This document shows positions 9,401 through 16,684 of a DNA stretch of 64,000 nucleotides, in pieces. The notes beneath the pieces were generated by a model that saw only the letters and a program-made list of their open reading frames with translations, did not search any database and was not told the origin of the DNA. Numbering within the stretch: the stretch's first letter is position 1; every line of letters starts with the position of its first letter. Where the stretch lies: the NCBI GenBank assembly GCA_011390885.1, contig JAABRO010000054.1, forward strand, positions 111,601 through 175,600, read 5' to 3'. Position numbers and translations under genes: made by a program. This DNA is from Gemmatimonas sp. (GTDB taxonomy: Bacteria; Gemmatimonadota; Gemmatimonadetes; Gemmatimonadales; Gemmatimonadaceae).

Positions 9401-9547
9401 CGCCGCCGGCCAGAGCAGCGCGGTGGCGATCGCGACCAGCGCCGCAAGTGGCCCGCGGCGCGGCCGGCGTCTGGCGAGGATGGGAGAACGAGCGGACGTG
9501 GCGGCGCCGTGAAGCCGCAGCGCGTCCGGGGTGGGATCTGGCTGCAT
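6452..9547 (-). CDS. SusC/RagA-family TonB-dependent outer-membrane transporter
   Basis: 1031 residues. A long basic N-region precedes the hydrophobic signal core (LAALVAIATALLWPAAPATAQ). A carboxypeptidase-regulatory-like beta domain follows (IAGTVVSERGTPVSDAQINV). The TonB plug contains AIGNAVSTVKASDI, NNFQDLLTGRASGVSVV, IRVRGASSLSLNNNPLIFVDG and ESLEVIKGPAAATLYGTEAA. The remainder is a beta-barrel ending in aromatic VTTVNLNF, as expected for BAM-dependent insertion. It imports a ligand delivered by the downstream SusD partner using TonB energy. The 5' leader has its own promoter and a 13-bp inverted repeat. Confidence 0.93.
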   Translation of the reverse strand: MQPDPTPDALRLHGAATSARSPILARRRPRRGPLAALVAIATALLWPAAPATAQSGGVIAGTVVSERGTPVSDAQINVEGQASVGTTSDAAGRFRLVGVAGSGNVDLTVRRIGFQPRTVTAAIGASTVRIVLTERALELGGVVVTGTAGVAEKRAIGNAVSTVKASDIVATQPINNFQDLLTGRASGVSVVASSGQVGTGSRIRVRGASSLSLNNNPLIFVDGVRVDNTQASGPTTQGFGSQSISRWNDFSPDDIESLEVIKGPAAATLYGTEAAAGVIQIITKKGAAGRPVWNTTFRMGTNWVPDWRNRFADNWGRVPVAGSTTAFDTVTLSTRDLNDSLQSNFGREIFEAGLLQDLQMSVSGGSPTLRYYLGGGYEENQGAEPVNRLHRTNLRANLSATPSENWDVQASMGYTTGRTYMPFEAGGGGAVWGTLFSSPGFLYAGRNTGNPQLGFRSGPPDVYYQAYNNFQDADRFTGSVTLTNRATSWFNHRLILGVDRLAEDNQSLTPRNDPLAARYAAFAGSGPPTNGSMAVSTRDVTVTTFDYLANLDVKLSEGLRSVSSAGGQFFGRKSLFRAASGNDFPAAGLVSLAAAAVRNVTGDEVFENNTVGGFLQQQLIWNNRLFLTAAVRADDNSAFGTNFDIVTYPKFSLSYVISEEPSIALPGWVDQLRLRAAYGGSGQQPGAFDATRTYAAQGGFLTPANAGNPDLGPERSTELELGFDAALLEDRIGLDVTYFDGSTKDAILARLAPPSSGFPGEQLFNAGEVSRRGLEWQIRWQALNRENLGLDFTLNGSTLEYRIESLGANERINLSSTEQHVVGYAPGAWWDRRIVSADFDATTRRAVNIQCDDGNGGAIACAQAPRVFRGNSVPTREGSIGAGLTLYKNLRINAFFDYRGGYSKLDGNQRVRCNLFSLCEINYFPERFDPVLVAEAQGGTAFTDQLIQDASFTRFRELSATYTLPASFARVLRASRASITVAGRNLGLWTNFRGIEPEASFNGGTRGGFGQWEQNVLPQLRQFVTTVNLNF

Positions 9548-9618
9548 TCCATGCCTCCGGAGGGGGACAAGCAGGCGGGACGACCGTGGCGATGCGGTGC
9601 GGCACCACGGCGATGCAC

Positions 9619-9657
9619 CGCACCGTCACGACTCCGTGATGAAATCGTGACGGTGCG
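9619..9657 (-). promoter_or_regulatory. 13-bp inverted repeat in the susC leader
   Basis: Perfect arms CGCACCGTCACGA (9619-9631) and TCGTGACGGTGCG (9645-9657) with a 13-nt spacer. It begins about 12 nt downstream of the predicted -10 of susC and ends 71 nt before the susC start codon. It could be an operator over the transcript start or a 5' stem-loop in the mRNA. Confidence 0.55.
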
Positions 9658-9669
9658 CATCAACTGCCC

Positions 9670-9697
9670 ATTGTATGTCCCTCGGAGGCGCGCGCAA
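9670..9697 (-). promoter_or_regulatory. Candidate promoter of susC-susD
   Basis: Minus strand TTGCGC (9692-9697), 16-nt spacer, TACAAT (9670-9675). The -10 matches sigma-70 well. The -35 lies inside the right arm of the terminator hairpin of the upstream acyl-CoA dehydrogenase gene. Confidence 0.55.
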
Positions 9698-9713
9698 GAT
9701 CCCCGCGCGCGCC
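9687..9713 (-). terminator. Hairpin after the acyl-CoA dehydrogenase gene
   Basis: 9-bp perfect stem, GGCGCGCGC with GCGCGCGCC, and a 9-nt loop. It starts 5 nt after the dehydrogenase stop codon. No T run follows. It shares bases with the susC promoter. Confidence 0.5.
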
Positions 9714-9718
9714 GCGCG

Positions 9719-10954
9719 TCACTTGAACGCGTTCAGCCCCGTGATCGCCTGGCCGAGGATGAGCGAGTGCACGTCGTGCGTGCCCTCGTAGGTGTACACG
9801 CTCTCGAGATTGGCCATGTGCCGCATGGCGGCGTACTCGGCGAGGATGCCGTTGCCGCCCAGCAGCCGGCGCGTCTCGCGCGCGGCCTCCGTGGCGATGT
9901 GCACGTTGTTGCGCTTGGCCAGCGACACCTGCACCGGCGTGAAGTTGCCCGCGTCCTTGAGGCGCCCGAGGTGCAGCGACACGAGCTGTCCCTTCACCAG
10001 CTCGGTGAGCATGTCGGCGAGGCGCACCTGCTGGATCTGAAAGCCACCGATCGGCCGGTCGAACATCACGCGGTTCTTCGCGTACGACACGGCCTCCTCG
10101 AAGCAGGCCATGGCCGCGCCGAGCACGCCCCAGGAGATCCCGTAGCGCGCCTGCGTGAGGCACATGAGCGGGCTCTTGAGGCCGCCCGAGTTGGGGAGGA
10201 GCGCATTGGCCGACACGTGCACGTCCTGCAGCACGAGCTCGCTGGTGTCGCTCGCGCGCAGGGACAGCTTGCCCTTCTGGTCCTTGGCCGTGAAGCCCGG
10301 GGTGTCGGTGTGCACGATGAACCCGCGGATCGACTTGTCGTCGTCGGCGTCGCCGGTCTTGGCCCAGATGATGGCGATGTCGGCCATCGAGCCGTTCGTG
10401 ATCCACATCTTGGCGCCGTTCAGGATCCACGAGCCGTCGGCCTGCTGGCGCGCGCGGGTGATCATGCCCGACGGGTTGGAGCCGAAGTCGGGCTCGGTGA
10501 GGCCGAAGCAGCCGATGTACTCGCCCTTGGCGAGGCGCGGCAGGTACGTGCGCCGCTGCTCCTCGCTGCCGAACGCGTAGATCGGGTACATGACGAGCGC
10601 GCCCTGCACCGACGCGAACGAGCGGATGCCCGAATCGCCGCGCTCGAGCTCCTGCATGATCAGGCCGTAGGCCACGCTCGACAGGCCGGCGCAGCCGTAC
10701 TCTTCGGGGAGCGACGAGCCGAGCAGCCCCATCTCGGCCATCTCGGGAATGAGCTCCTTGGGGAAGCGCCCGTCCACGTAGCACTGCCCGATGATGGGGA
10801 GGACCTTCTCGTTCACCCAGGCGCGCACCGTGTCGCGAATGGCGCGTTCCTCCTCGGTGAGCGCGGCGTCGATGTTGAACAGGTCGGCGGCATGCGCCGT
10901 CAGGTCGACGGACGGGAGCGCGGGAATCGCGGCGGCAAGCGTATCGGTGGACAT
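9719..10954 (-). CDS. gcdH: Acyl-CoA dehydrogenase, glutaryl-CoA dehydrogenase-like
   Basis: 411 residues from the ATG at 10954 (the upstream frame extension has no domain content; a GAGG lies about 10 nt upstream). Family motifs: SFASVQGALVMYPIYAFGSEE, GCFGLTEPDFGSNPSGM, WITNGSMADIAIIWAK, ARYGISWGVLGAAMACFE and YTYEGTHDVHSLILGQAITG. The Glu in TYEGTHD is the expected catalytic base position. The SVQ...PIYAFGSEEQR segment and the TYEGTHD..LILG.AITG tail are closer to glutaryl-CoA dehydrogenase than to short-chain enzymes. It would oxidise (and decarboxylate) glutaryl-CoA in lysine/tryptophan or aromatic breakdown and reduce ETF. No other pathway genes are adjacent. Confidence 0.82.
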   Translation of the reverse strand: MSTDTLAAAIPALPSVDLTAHAADLFNIDAALTEEERAIRDTVRAWVNEKVLPIIGQCYVDGRFPKELIPEMAEMGLLGSSLPEEYGCAGLSSVAYGLIMQELERGDSGIRSFASVQGALVMYPIYAFGSEEQRRTYLPRLAKGEYIGCFGLTEPDFGSNPSGMITRARQQADGSWILNGAKMWITNGSMADIAIIWAKTGDADDDKSIRGFIVHTDTPGFTAKDQKGKLSLRASDTSELVLQDVHVSANALLPNSGGLKSPLMCLTQARYGISWGVLGAAMACFEEAVSYAKNRVMFDRPIGGFQIQQVRLADMLTELVKGQLVSLHLGRLKDAGNFTPVQVSLAKRNNVHIATEAARETRRLLGGNGILAEYAAMRHMANLESVYTYEGTHDVHSLILGQAITGLNAFK

Positions 10955-11365
10955 CGGGAGACCTCGAGGAAGCACGCAGAGCGTTGTCAGAGCAGGCGAC
11001 GAGCAGGCCCGGGCCGAGACCACGGCCCCGAGCCGAAACATAGTGGCGGTTCGGGAGGCGCGGGTACGCTTGTAGGGGTAGGTCACCCGCACGGCCACCA
11101 TCCTCACACCGAGCCGCGGCCGGTCCCCGCGATCACCCATCATCGACGACGGCACGAAAAGCGGGCTCAGCCGCAACATCTGCCGGGCGTCGTGACGTAG
11201 GAGCAGGAGGGCTGGCACCATCTTGCGCTGGCTCAGATGTTGGACCCACTCCCTCGAGGCCGGCACGTCCGATACCGGCCTCACGACACCCTCCGTTCGA
11301 TTCCCCTGCCGCTCATGTTCCTGCCTTCCATTGGCCCATCACGACGTCGCGACCGGTCTCCCGCG
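10955..11365. other. 411-nt divergent intergenic region
   Basis: Lies between the dehydrogenase start and the Ig-repeat lipoprotein start. No convincing ORF was found. It holds a 9-bp inverted repeat, CAACATCTG (11174-11182) and CAGATGTTG (11234-11242), and a sigma-54-like string with wrong spacing (11213). A possible -10 for the dehydrogenase, TATGTT (11037-11042, minus), lacks a good -35. Promoters for both genes are expected here but not resolved. Confidence 0.4.
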
Positions 11366-13882
11366 ATGCGTCCGTGGCGTCACACGGCCCTTGCCCTCGC
11401 CGCCGCCCTCCTCACCGCGTGCGGCGGCGGCGGCGGCGATGGTCCCACGAATCCGAATCCGAACCCCACGCCGGGCACGCTCGCGATCGCGCTGAACAGC
11501 AACTCCGGCTCGGTGGTGGCGGGGAATCAGGTCGCGGTCGCGGTGACGGTCACACGTGGCGGCAGCTTCACGGGCGCCGTGACGCTCGAGGCGACCGGCG
11601 CGCCGGCGGGTGTCACGGTGGCGTTCTCGACCACGTCGCTCGCGGCGGGTGTCACGGCCGCGACGTTCACCGCCTCGACCACCAGCGCCGCCGCGCCCGG
11701 CACGTACCCCATCATCGTGCGCGCGTCGGGCACCGGCGTCACCCCCACGGCCGCCGTCTATTCGCTCACCGTCACGGCGGCGCCGGTCCCCACGGTGTCG
11801 ATCGAGGTGAGCAACAACGCACTCACGCTGCCTGCGGGCGAGAGCCGACAGGTTGACGTCACGATCACGCGCGGCGGCGGCTTCGCCGGCCCCGTCTCGC
11901 TCGCCGTCACGGGACTGCCCACGGGCGTCACGGCCACGGTCGCAACCAACCCGGTGGCCGGAACCACCGGCACCATCACGCTGACCGCCACCGCCGGTGC
12001 GGCCGCGACGACCGGCACGCTCACCGTGCGCGGTACCGCTGCGGGCGTGACCGATGCCACCGCGTCGATCGCACTCACCGTGACGGGTCCGCAGCGCCTC
12101 ACCCTCGAAACGACGACGCCCGCCGTGACGATCGTGCAGGGGGCGCAGTCGGCCGCACTGCCGATCACGATCACGCGCGAGAACATCACGGGCAACGTCA
12201 CCTTCTCCGTGAGCGCGCCCACGGGCGTCACCGCCACCGTCACGCCGAATCCGGCCACCGGCAACAGCGCGCAGGTCGTGATCGCGGTCGCGGGCTCGGT
12301 CGCACCCGGTCTGGTGCCCGTCACCGTTACCGGACAGCTCGGCAGCCGCAGCGCGACGATCAACTTCCAGGTCACGGTGACATCGGCCGCGTCGCCCGAT
12401 TTCGGCATCGCGCTGGCAAGTGCCTCGCTCACCGTGACGGCCGGCCAGGCAGCCGGCACGACCGTGAACATCACCCGCTCGGGCGGCTTCACCGGGACGG
12501 TGTCCTTCGGGACGAGCGCCTTGCCCGCCGGCGTCAGCGTGACGTTCACCCCCGATGTCGTGAGCGGCGCGAGCACGCAGCTGCAGGTGCAGACGGCGCC
12601 GTCGACTGCGGCCGGCACCTACAACTTCACCGTGATTGCGTCCGCCACCGGCATCGGCAGCCGGCTGCTCAACCTGCAGCTCACCGTGCAGCCAGGCAGC
12701 GGCGGCGGCACGGGCAACGTGACCTGGCAGTTCTGCGATGTCAGCCGCTTCCCGATCTGGTTCGCCTTCCGCGACGGAACGAGTGGCGCATGGACGCGCG
12801 TGCTCCCCGGCGCCAACCAGACGTACAGCTTCACCATGAACGACACGCGCGGCGGCGTGACCTACGTGTTCGATGGCGGCGGCGCCGACTTCGATGTGAC
12901 GACGTTCTACCTCACGCGCGACGAGTTGCAGGCCCTCGGGGCGGCGGAGTGCGTGAACAACCGCGCCACCAAGACGATCAACGGGACCGTCGCCGGGCTC
13001 GGCGCCGGACAGACGGGCACCATCAGCGTTGGCAGCGGCTCCGGCACCGCGACAGTGAACGGTCCGGTCTCCATCACCAACGTGGATGACGGCACCGTGG
13101 ACATGATCGCGGTGCGCGCCGCGATCGACATCGGCACATTGTCCACCACGCCCGACCGACTCGTCCTGCGGCGCAGCGTCAACATCGCGAACAACGGCAC
13201 GCTGCCGCTGGTGGACTTCGGGTCGGCCGAGGCGTTCGCGCCCGCGACGGCGACCTACACGATCGCAAACGGCGGCGCGGACCAGGTCGCCATGGCCACC
13301 GGCTTCAGCACGTCCAACGGCACGGCCGGCTTCTTCTCGTACGGTCCCCTCGCCGGCGCTGGCGGTGGAGCGCGCACCGTGTACGGCGTGCCGTCGGCGC
13401 GCACGCAGGCTGGCGACCTGCAGTACGTGCAGGCCACGGCCATCGAGGGCACCGTGGGGACGCGCATCGTGGCACAGTACAATCGTGAGCTGGCCAACCG
13501 GACGCTGACCCTCGGGCCGGCCCTGAACGCGCCGACGATCACCACCCTCGGAGCGGCGCCCTATCCGCGGCTGCGCGCCGCGGGCAACTGGCAGGGCGAC
13601 TACAACCAGGGCAACGGCGTCACGTTCACCCAGATGGCGAACGGTGGTCGCACCTGGTCGATCGCATCGTCGTTCGGTTACACCGCGGGTGCCGCTGGCT
13701 TCGAACTCGAGATCCCGGACGTGACGAGCGCCAGCGGCTTCAACACGACGTGGGCTCTGCAGGGCGGGAGCGCCACGAACTGGGCGGTCTCGGCCTCACG
13801 CGTGGAGAACGCGCCGATCGGTGCGGCGGTCGAGGGCTTCCGTTTCCGCGCCGCCTCGCGCCAGGGCAGCGTCACGCCCTGA
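11366..13882 (+). CDS. Ig-like repeat surface lipoprotein
   Basis: 838 residues from the ATG at 11366, chosen because it directly gives a lipoprotein signal, MRPWRHTALALAAALLTACG, followed by a Gly/Asn/Pro linker. Four repeats of about 100 residues follow (DNA about 11480-12705). Each has the pattern TRGG-F-G-V ... G-P-GVT ... P-G-TY-V ... LTV, typical of bacterial Ig-like beta-sandwich domains. The C-terminal half (from about 12716) starts VTWQFCDVSRFPIWFAFRDG and is a separate, unrecognised beta-rich region. The protein is probably anchored in the outer membrane as an adhesin or envelope-associated protein. No enzymatic motif was seen. It is followed by an 18-bp terminator hairpin. Confidence 0.75.
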   Translation: MRPWRHTALALAAALLTACGGGGGDGPTNPNPNPTPGTLAIALNSNSGSVVAGNQVAVAVTVTRGGSFTGAVTLEATGAPAGVTVAFSTTSLAAGVTAATFTASTTSAAAPGTYPIIVRASGTGVTPTAAVYSLTVTAAPVPTVSIEVSNNALTLPAGESRQVDVTITRGGGFAGPVSLAVTGLPTGVTATVATNPVAGTTGTITLTATAGAAATTGTLTVRGTAAGVTDATASIALTVTGPQRLTLETTTPAVTIVQGAQSAALPITITRENITGNVTFSVSAPTGVTATVTPNPATGNSAQVVIAVAGSVAPGLVPVTVTGQLGSRSATINFQVTVTSAASPDFGIALASASLTVTAGQAAGTTVNITRSGGFTGTVSFGTSALPAGVSVTFTPDVVSGASTQLQVQTAPSTAAGTYNFTVIASATGIGSRLLNLQLTVQPGSGGGTGNVTWQFCDVSRFPIWFAFRDGTSGAWTRVLPGANQTYSFTMNDTRGGVTYVFDGGGADFDVTTFYLTRDELQALGAAECVNNRATKTINGTVAGLGAGQTGTISVGSGSGTATVNGPVSITNVDDGTVDMIAVRAAIDIGTLSTTPDRLVLRRSVNIANNGTLPLVDFGSAEAFAPATATYTIANGGADQVAMATGFSTSNGTAGFFSYGPLAGAGGGARTVYGVPSARTQAGDLQYVQATAIEGTVGTRIVAQYNRELANRTLTLGPALNAPTITTLGAAPYPRLRAAGNWQGDYNQGNGVTFTQMANGGRTWSIASSFGYTAGAAGFELEIPDVTSASGFNTTWALQGGSATNWAVSASRVENAPIGAAVEGFRFRAASRQGSVTP

Positions 13883-13890
13883 CGCCACAC

Positions 13891-13930
13891 CGGGCGAAGC
13901 GGCCGGTCAGCCGACCGGCCGCTTCGCCCG
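13891..13930. terminator. Bidirectional terminator overlapping the sprT-like gene end
   Basis: Perfect 18-bp stem, CGGGCGAAGCGGCCGGTC with its complement at 13913-13930, and a 4-nt loop. It sits between two convergent genes. Its right half encodes the last residues of the SprT-like protein, whose stop codon (13907-13909) lies at the stem/loop junction. No T runs flank it. Confidence 0.65.
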
Positions 13931-14692
13931 CGGCAGCACCCCCACCTCGCGCGCCTTGCGACGGAACGCGGGCCCGTGATCGAGCGGATGGCCGCTCTCG
14001 TCCTGCCACTGGTGCACCATCTCGTGCAGCAGCGTGTGCAGCGCCTCCGGCCAGCCGTCGCGCCGCAGGTGCCGCCGGCTGAGCACGATCTCCGCACCCG
14101 GCCCGTCTTCGCCCTTCGGGCTGTAGTGGCCAAGGCGCGTCTTCATGCGCGAGGAGAGCCGCACCCGAATGCGCGTGAGCGCACCGCCGAAGTGCTGCCG
14201 GTTGAGCTCGGCGTGTGCGTCGGCCAGGCGCGCAAGCAGCGGACCGTCGCCCGGGCGCTCGGGTTCGGCGCGTCGCTGTGCGGGCGGCCGGTCCACCGGA
14301 TGCGCCAGGATCACGTCACGCGCCGCCAGGCGCGCAGCGCGTGTGCGGGCCGTCGCGAACGTGACCACGGCGCGAAGCACCGGCTCCGGCGCCGTCGCAT
14401 ACCCCTCGTGCAAACGCAGCGTGGTGCCGATCACCGACACCATGACGCGACGCGTGCGCATGAGCGTGATCGCGTCGATGCCACGCAGTCCAAGGCCGTG
14501 CAACCGGTGCAGCAGCGTGGCCGCCTGCGCGCGGCGCGCCGCGGTGCCCCGCGACGGCTTGACCCGCTCACTCGGCGGCTCCGCCACCGGCGCCGCCGGC
14601 GGCTGGTCGAAGCCGAAGCCGAGCTGCGCGTCATCCACCAGCAGCCGCCCGCGGGCGGCTGCGCGCTTCATCGCACCGAAGAGGTCGAGCAT
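13907..14692 (-). CDS. SprT-like zinc metalloprotease domain protein
   Basis: 261 residues. The C-terminal third carries LLHEMVHQWQDESGHPLDHG, the HExxH zinc/catalytic motif followed by a third His (DHGPAF), and FRRKAREVG, as in SprT/Spartan-like and WLM proteases. Upstream is ALTRIRVRLSSRMKTRLGHY, the usual strand before the site. The N-terminal 130 residues have no recognised domain. SprT-family proteins act on DNA-protein crosslinks in eukaryotes; the bacterial role is unclear. The start could also be the ATG at 14671. It is convergent with the Ig-repeat gene. Confidence 0.75.
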   Translation of the reverse strand: MLDLFGAMKRAAARGRLLVDDAQLGFGFDQPPAAPVAEPPSERVKPSRGTAARRAQAATLLHRLHGLGLRGIDAITLMRTRRVMVSVIGTTLRLHEGYATAPEPVLRAVVTFATARTRAARLAARDVILAHPVDRPPAQRRAEPERPGDGPLLARLADAHAELNRQHFGGALTRIRVRLSSRMKTRLGHYSPKGEDGPGAEIVLSRRHLRRDGWPEALHTLLHEMVHQWQDESGHPLDHGPAFRRKAREVGVLPRAKRPVG

Positions 14693-14771
14693 GCCGAACG
14701 ATGCGGGGGCACGCGATCGGACGCCAGCGGTCGGCGGGCGGTCGACGCATCGTGACGCCCGCCGCGTGGCC

Positions 14772-15437
14772 TTACGCCGTCTCGGCGGTGGCGGCCACGG
14801 CCTCGAGGATCGCCCGCGCCGCGTCGACCTCGTCCTGCACGATCGCGTGCTGCAGCCCGGGGTACACGCGCAGGTCCACCTTGGCGCCCATGCCCGCCAG
14901 CACCTCCGCCGAGTGCTTCGAGCGCTTGACGGGGATGTGGAAGTCCTGGTCGCCCACGCCGATGAAGACGGGCGTGCCGCCGAAGGCGCCGGGATACTTG
15001 CGCGAGATGCCGTCGGGGCCGATCAGGCCACCGGCCAGCGCGATCACGCCGCCGTAGCGCCGCGCGTTGCGCGCCGCGTATTCGAGCGCGAGGCACGCCC
15101 CCTGCGAGAAGCCGCCCAGCACGATGCGCTCCGCCGGAATGCCGGCCTCGAGCGCGGAGTGCACCACCCGATCGAAGCAGTTGAGCGCCGACGAGAGCCA
15201 CGGCTCGTTGATCGCGATCGGCTCCATGAAGCGCGCCGGATACCACGCGTTGTTGGCCGCATCAGGCGCGAGAAATGCCACATCGGGCACCGAGAACGCC
15301 GCGGCCAGACCGAGGATGTCGCGCGCGTCGGCACCACGACCGTGCGCGAGCACGACGGCGGCGCGCGCCTCGGCGAGCGGAGCCCCGCCCGTGAGGACGG
15401 GGCGATTGGCGTGCGGATCGAATGCGAGCTTGCTCAT
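14772..15437 (-). CDS. mhqD: Alpha/beta hydrolase, MhqD-like phospholipase/carboxylesterase
   Basis: 221 residues. Alpha/beta-hydrolase of the acyl-protein thioesterase/carboxylesterase 2 family: oxyanion region VVLAHGRGADARDIL, nucleophile elbow GGFSQGACLALEYA, acid GVGDQDFHIP and catalytic His in YPGLQHAI. The ATG overlaps the stop of the ring-cleaving dioxygenase gene by 4 nt (ATGA), so the two are translationally coupled. In Firmicutes the same pairing (MhqD/MhqE, MhqN/O/P) detoxifies hydroquinones and catechols, with the dioxygenase opening the ring and the hydrolase acting on the product. That role is inferred here from the pairing and the operator upstream. Confidence 0.8.
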   Translation of the reverse strand: MSKLAFDPHANRPVLTGGAPLAEARAAVVLAHGRGADARDILGLAAAFSVPDVAFLAPDAANNAWYPARFMEPIAINEPWLSSALNCFDRVVHSALEAGIPAERIVLGGFSQGACLALEYAARNARRYGGVIALAGGLIGPDGISRKYPGAFGGTPVFIGVGDQDFHIPVKRSKHSAEVLAGMGAKVDLRVYPGLQHAIVQDEVDAARAILEAVAATAETA

Positions 15438-16582
15438 GCACCAGCCTCCACGAGGGATGAAACGTCGGTGACGGGCGCCGCATGCGCGGCGTGCGCGTCG
15501 TGGCCATCGTGCGGCCAGTCGGGAACCTCGAGCGGCACGAGGCCGCCCGTGATGCGCTCCCGATGAATCTCGAGCCATGGCGGCAGTCGCAATGTGCGGC
15601 CGGTCACCGTGCGGTCTTCATCCACCAGGAATCCCGGTGTCGCCGTGGCCACCTCCACCACATGCCCGTCGGGATCGCGCGTGTAGATGGAGCGGAAGTA
15701 CACCCGATCCTGCACGGTACTGACCGGAACGCCGGCGTGCAGCAGCCGCTCGCGCAACGCCCCCTGCGCCTCGTCGGTGGGCACGGAGAGCGCGTAGTGG
15801 TGCGCCTGCCCCGCACCCATCACGGCCCGGCGCGCCGTCGGCGTGTCGAGCCCGAAGTACGTGACGAGCGAGCCAGGTCGTGCATCGACGCTCCCCCATG
15901 TCCAGTGCGGCATGTCGGGGTCGTCGAAGTTGCCCGTGCGCTTGACCAGCGAGAGGCCAAGCAGGCCCTGCAGGAAGGCGTCGGTGCGGCCGAGGTCCCG
16001 CGCGGTCGCGCTGATGTGGTGCATACCCCGCGTGAGGGACATCGTGTCATCGATGACCGGCACCGGTTCCGGCCAGCTGTCCTGCGCGATCGCGGACTCG
16101 TCGCGCGCACCACGGACCAGAGCGGCCGGCGGCGTGTGCTCGCCGCGTCCTGGCACGCCATCGGGCTCGTCGATGTGCAGCCCCGGGCCGTCGGTGGCGA
16201 TCTCGAGGATCGTGCCGTCCGGGTCGCGGAAGTAGAGGGACGTGAAGTAGTGCCGGTCGTAGGGACCGCGCACCCGCACGCCGAGGTCGGTGAGGCGCCG
16301 CTTCCAGCGACGCAGCGCCTCCACATCGGCGGTGCGGAAGGCCACGTGGTGCGTGCCGCCAATGCCCGGGCGCCCGCGCGGCGCACGGGGCCACTCGAAG
16401 AAGGTGATGACGCTGCCGGGGGTGCCGGTCGCATCGGCGTAGTACAGGTGATAGCTCGACGGGTCGTCGAAGTTCACCGTCGTCTTCACGAGCCGCAGGC
16501 CGAGCACGCGGGTGTAGAAATCCACGTTGCGCTGGGCGTCGGCGGTGACGAGGGTGACGTGATGGAGGCCGGTGATGGGCAT
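15434..16582 (-). CDS. mhqO: Ring-cleaving dioxygenase with two VOC domains, MhqO/LinE-like
   Basis: 382 residues with two vicinal-oxygen-chelate (glyoxalase/extradiol dioxygenase) halves. The first begins ITGLHHVTLVTADAQRNVDF with THHVAFRT and a later E in DGTILEIATDGPG. The second begins TRGMHHISATARDLGRTDAF with AHHYALSVP and DGHVVEVATATPG. Repeated His/His/Glu sets are the expected metal ligands. The family cleaves hydroquinone- or catechol-type rings in quinone detoxification. It is the first gene of a two-gene operon with the MhqD-like hydrolase. GGAG lies about 7 nt before the ATG. Confidence 0.85.
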   Translation of the reverse strand: MPITGLHHVTLVTADAQRNVDFYTRVLGLRLVKTTVNFDDPSSYHLYYADATGTPGSVITFFEWPRAPRGRPGIGGTHHVAFRTADVEALRRWKRRLTDLGVRVRGPYDRHYFTSLYFRDPDGTILEIATDGPGLHIDEPDGVPGRGEHTPPAALVRGARDESAIAQDSWPEPVPVIDDTMSLTRGMHHISATARDLGRTDAFLQGLLGLSLVKRTGNFDDPDMPHWTWGSVDARPGSLVTYFGLDTPTARRAVMGAGQAHHYALSVPTDEAQGALRERLLHAGVPVSTVQDRVYFRSIYTRDPDGHVVEVATATPGFLVDEDRTVTGRTLRLPPWLEIHRERITGGLVPLEVPDWPHDGHDAHAAHAAPVTDVSSLVEAGA

Positions 16583-16608
16583 GGAGTGCTCCGGGCTGAT
16601 GGCTCAGT

Positions 16609-16649
16609 TATCTCAGTTCTAAGATATGAGCCCCGTCACTCACGCGCAA
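16609..16649 (-). promoter_or_regulatory. mhqO promoter with MhqR-like operator
   Basis: Minus strand TTGCGC (16644-16649), 17-nt spacer, TATCTT (16621-16626). Overlapping the -10 is the palindrome TATCTCAGTTCTAAGATA (plus strand, 16609-16626). Its arms TATCT/AGATA and 18-bp length match the MhqR box as I recall it from Bacillus (TATCTcgaatTCGAGATA): the outer arms agree exactly and the centre differs. It lies 27 nt upstream of the start codon. A MarR-family repressor is expected to bind, but none is encoded in the window. Confidence 0.65.
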
Positions 16650-16684
16650 TGCGCCGCAGGACCGGCTGGCGTCCGTGGCGCCCG

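Noticed and set aside
11213..11228. Possible sigma-54 promoter TGGCAC...TTGC before the Ig-repeat lipoprotein gene
   Set aside because: The spacing between GG and GC is one base short of the fixed distance sigma-54 needs.
11174..11242. CAACATCTG...CAGATGTTG inverted repeat
   Set aside because: Nine-bp arms 51 nt apart with no related gene or recurrence; compatible with chance.
14699..14752. CGATGCG...CGCATCG inverted repeat between sprT-like and mhqD genes
   Set aside because: Seven-bp arms with a 40-nt spacer; too weak to call a terminator or operator.
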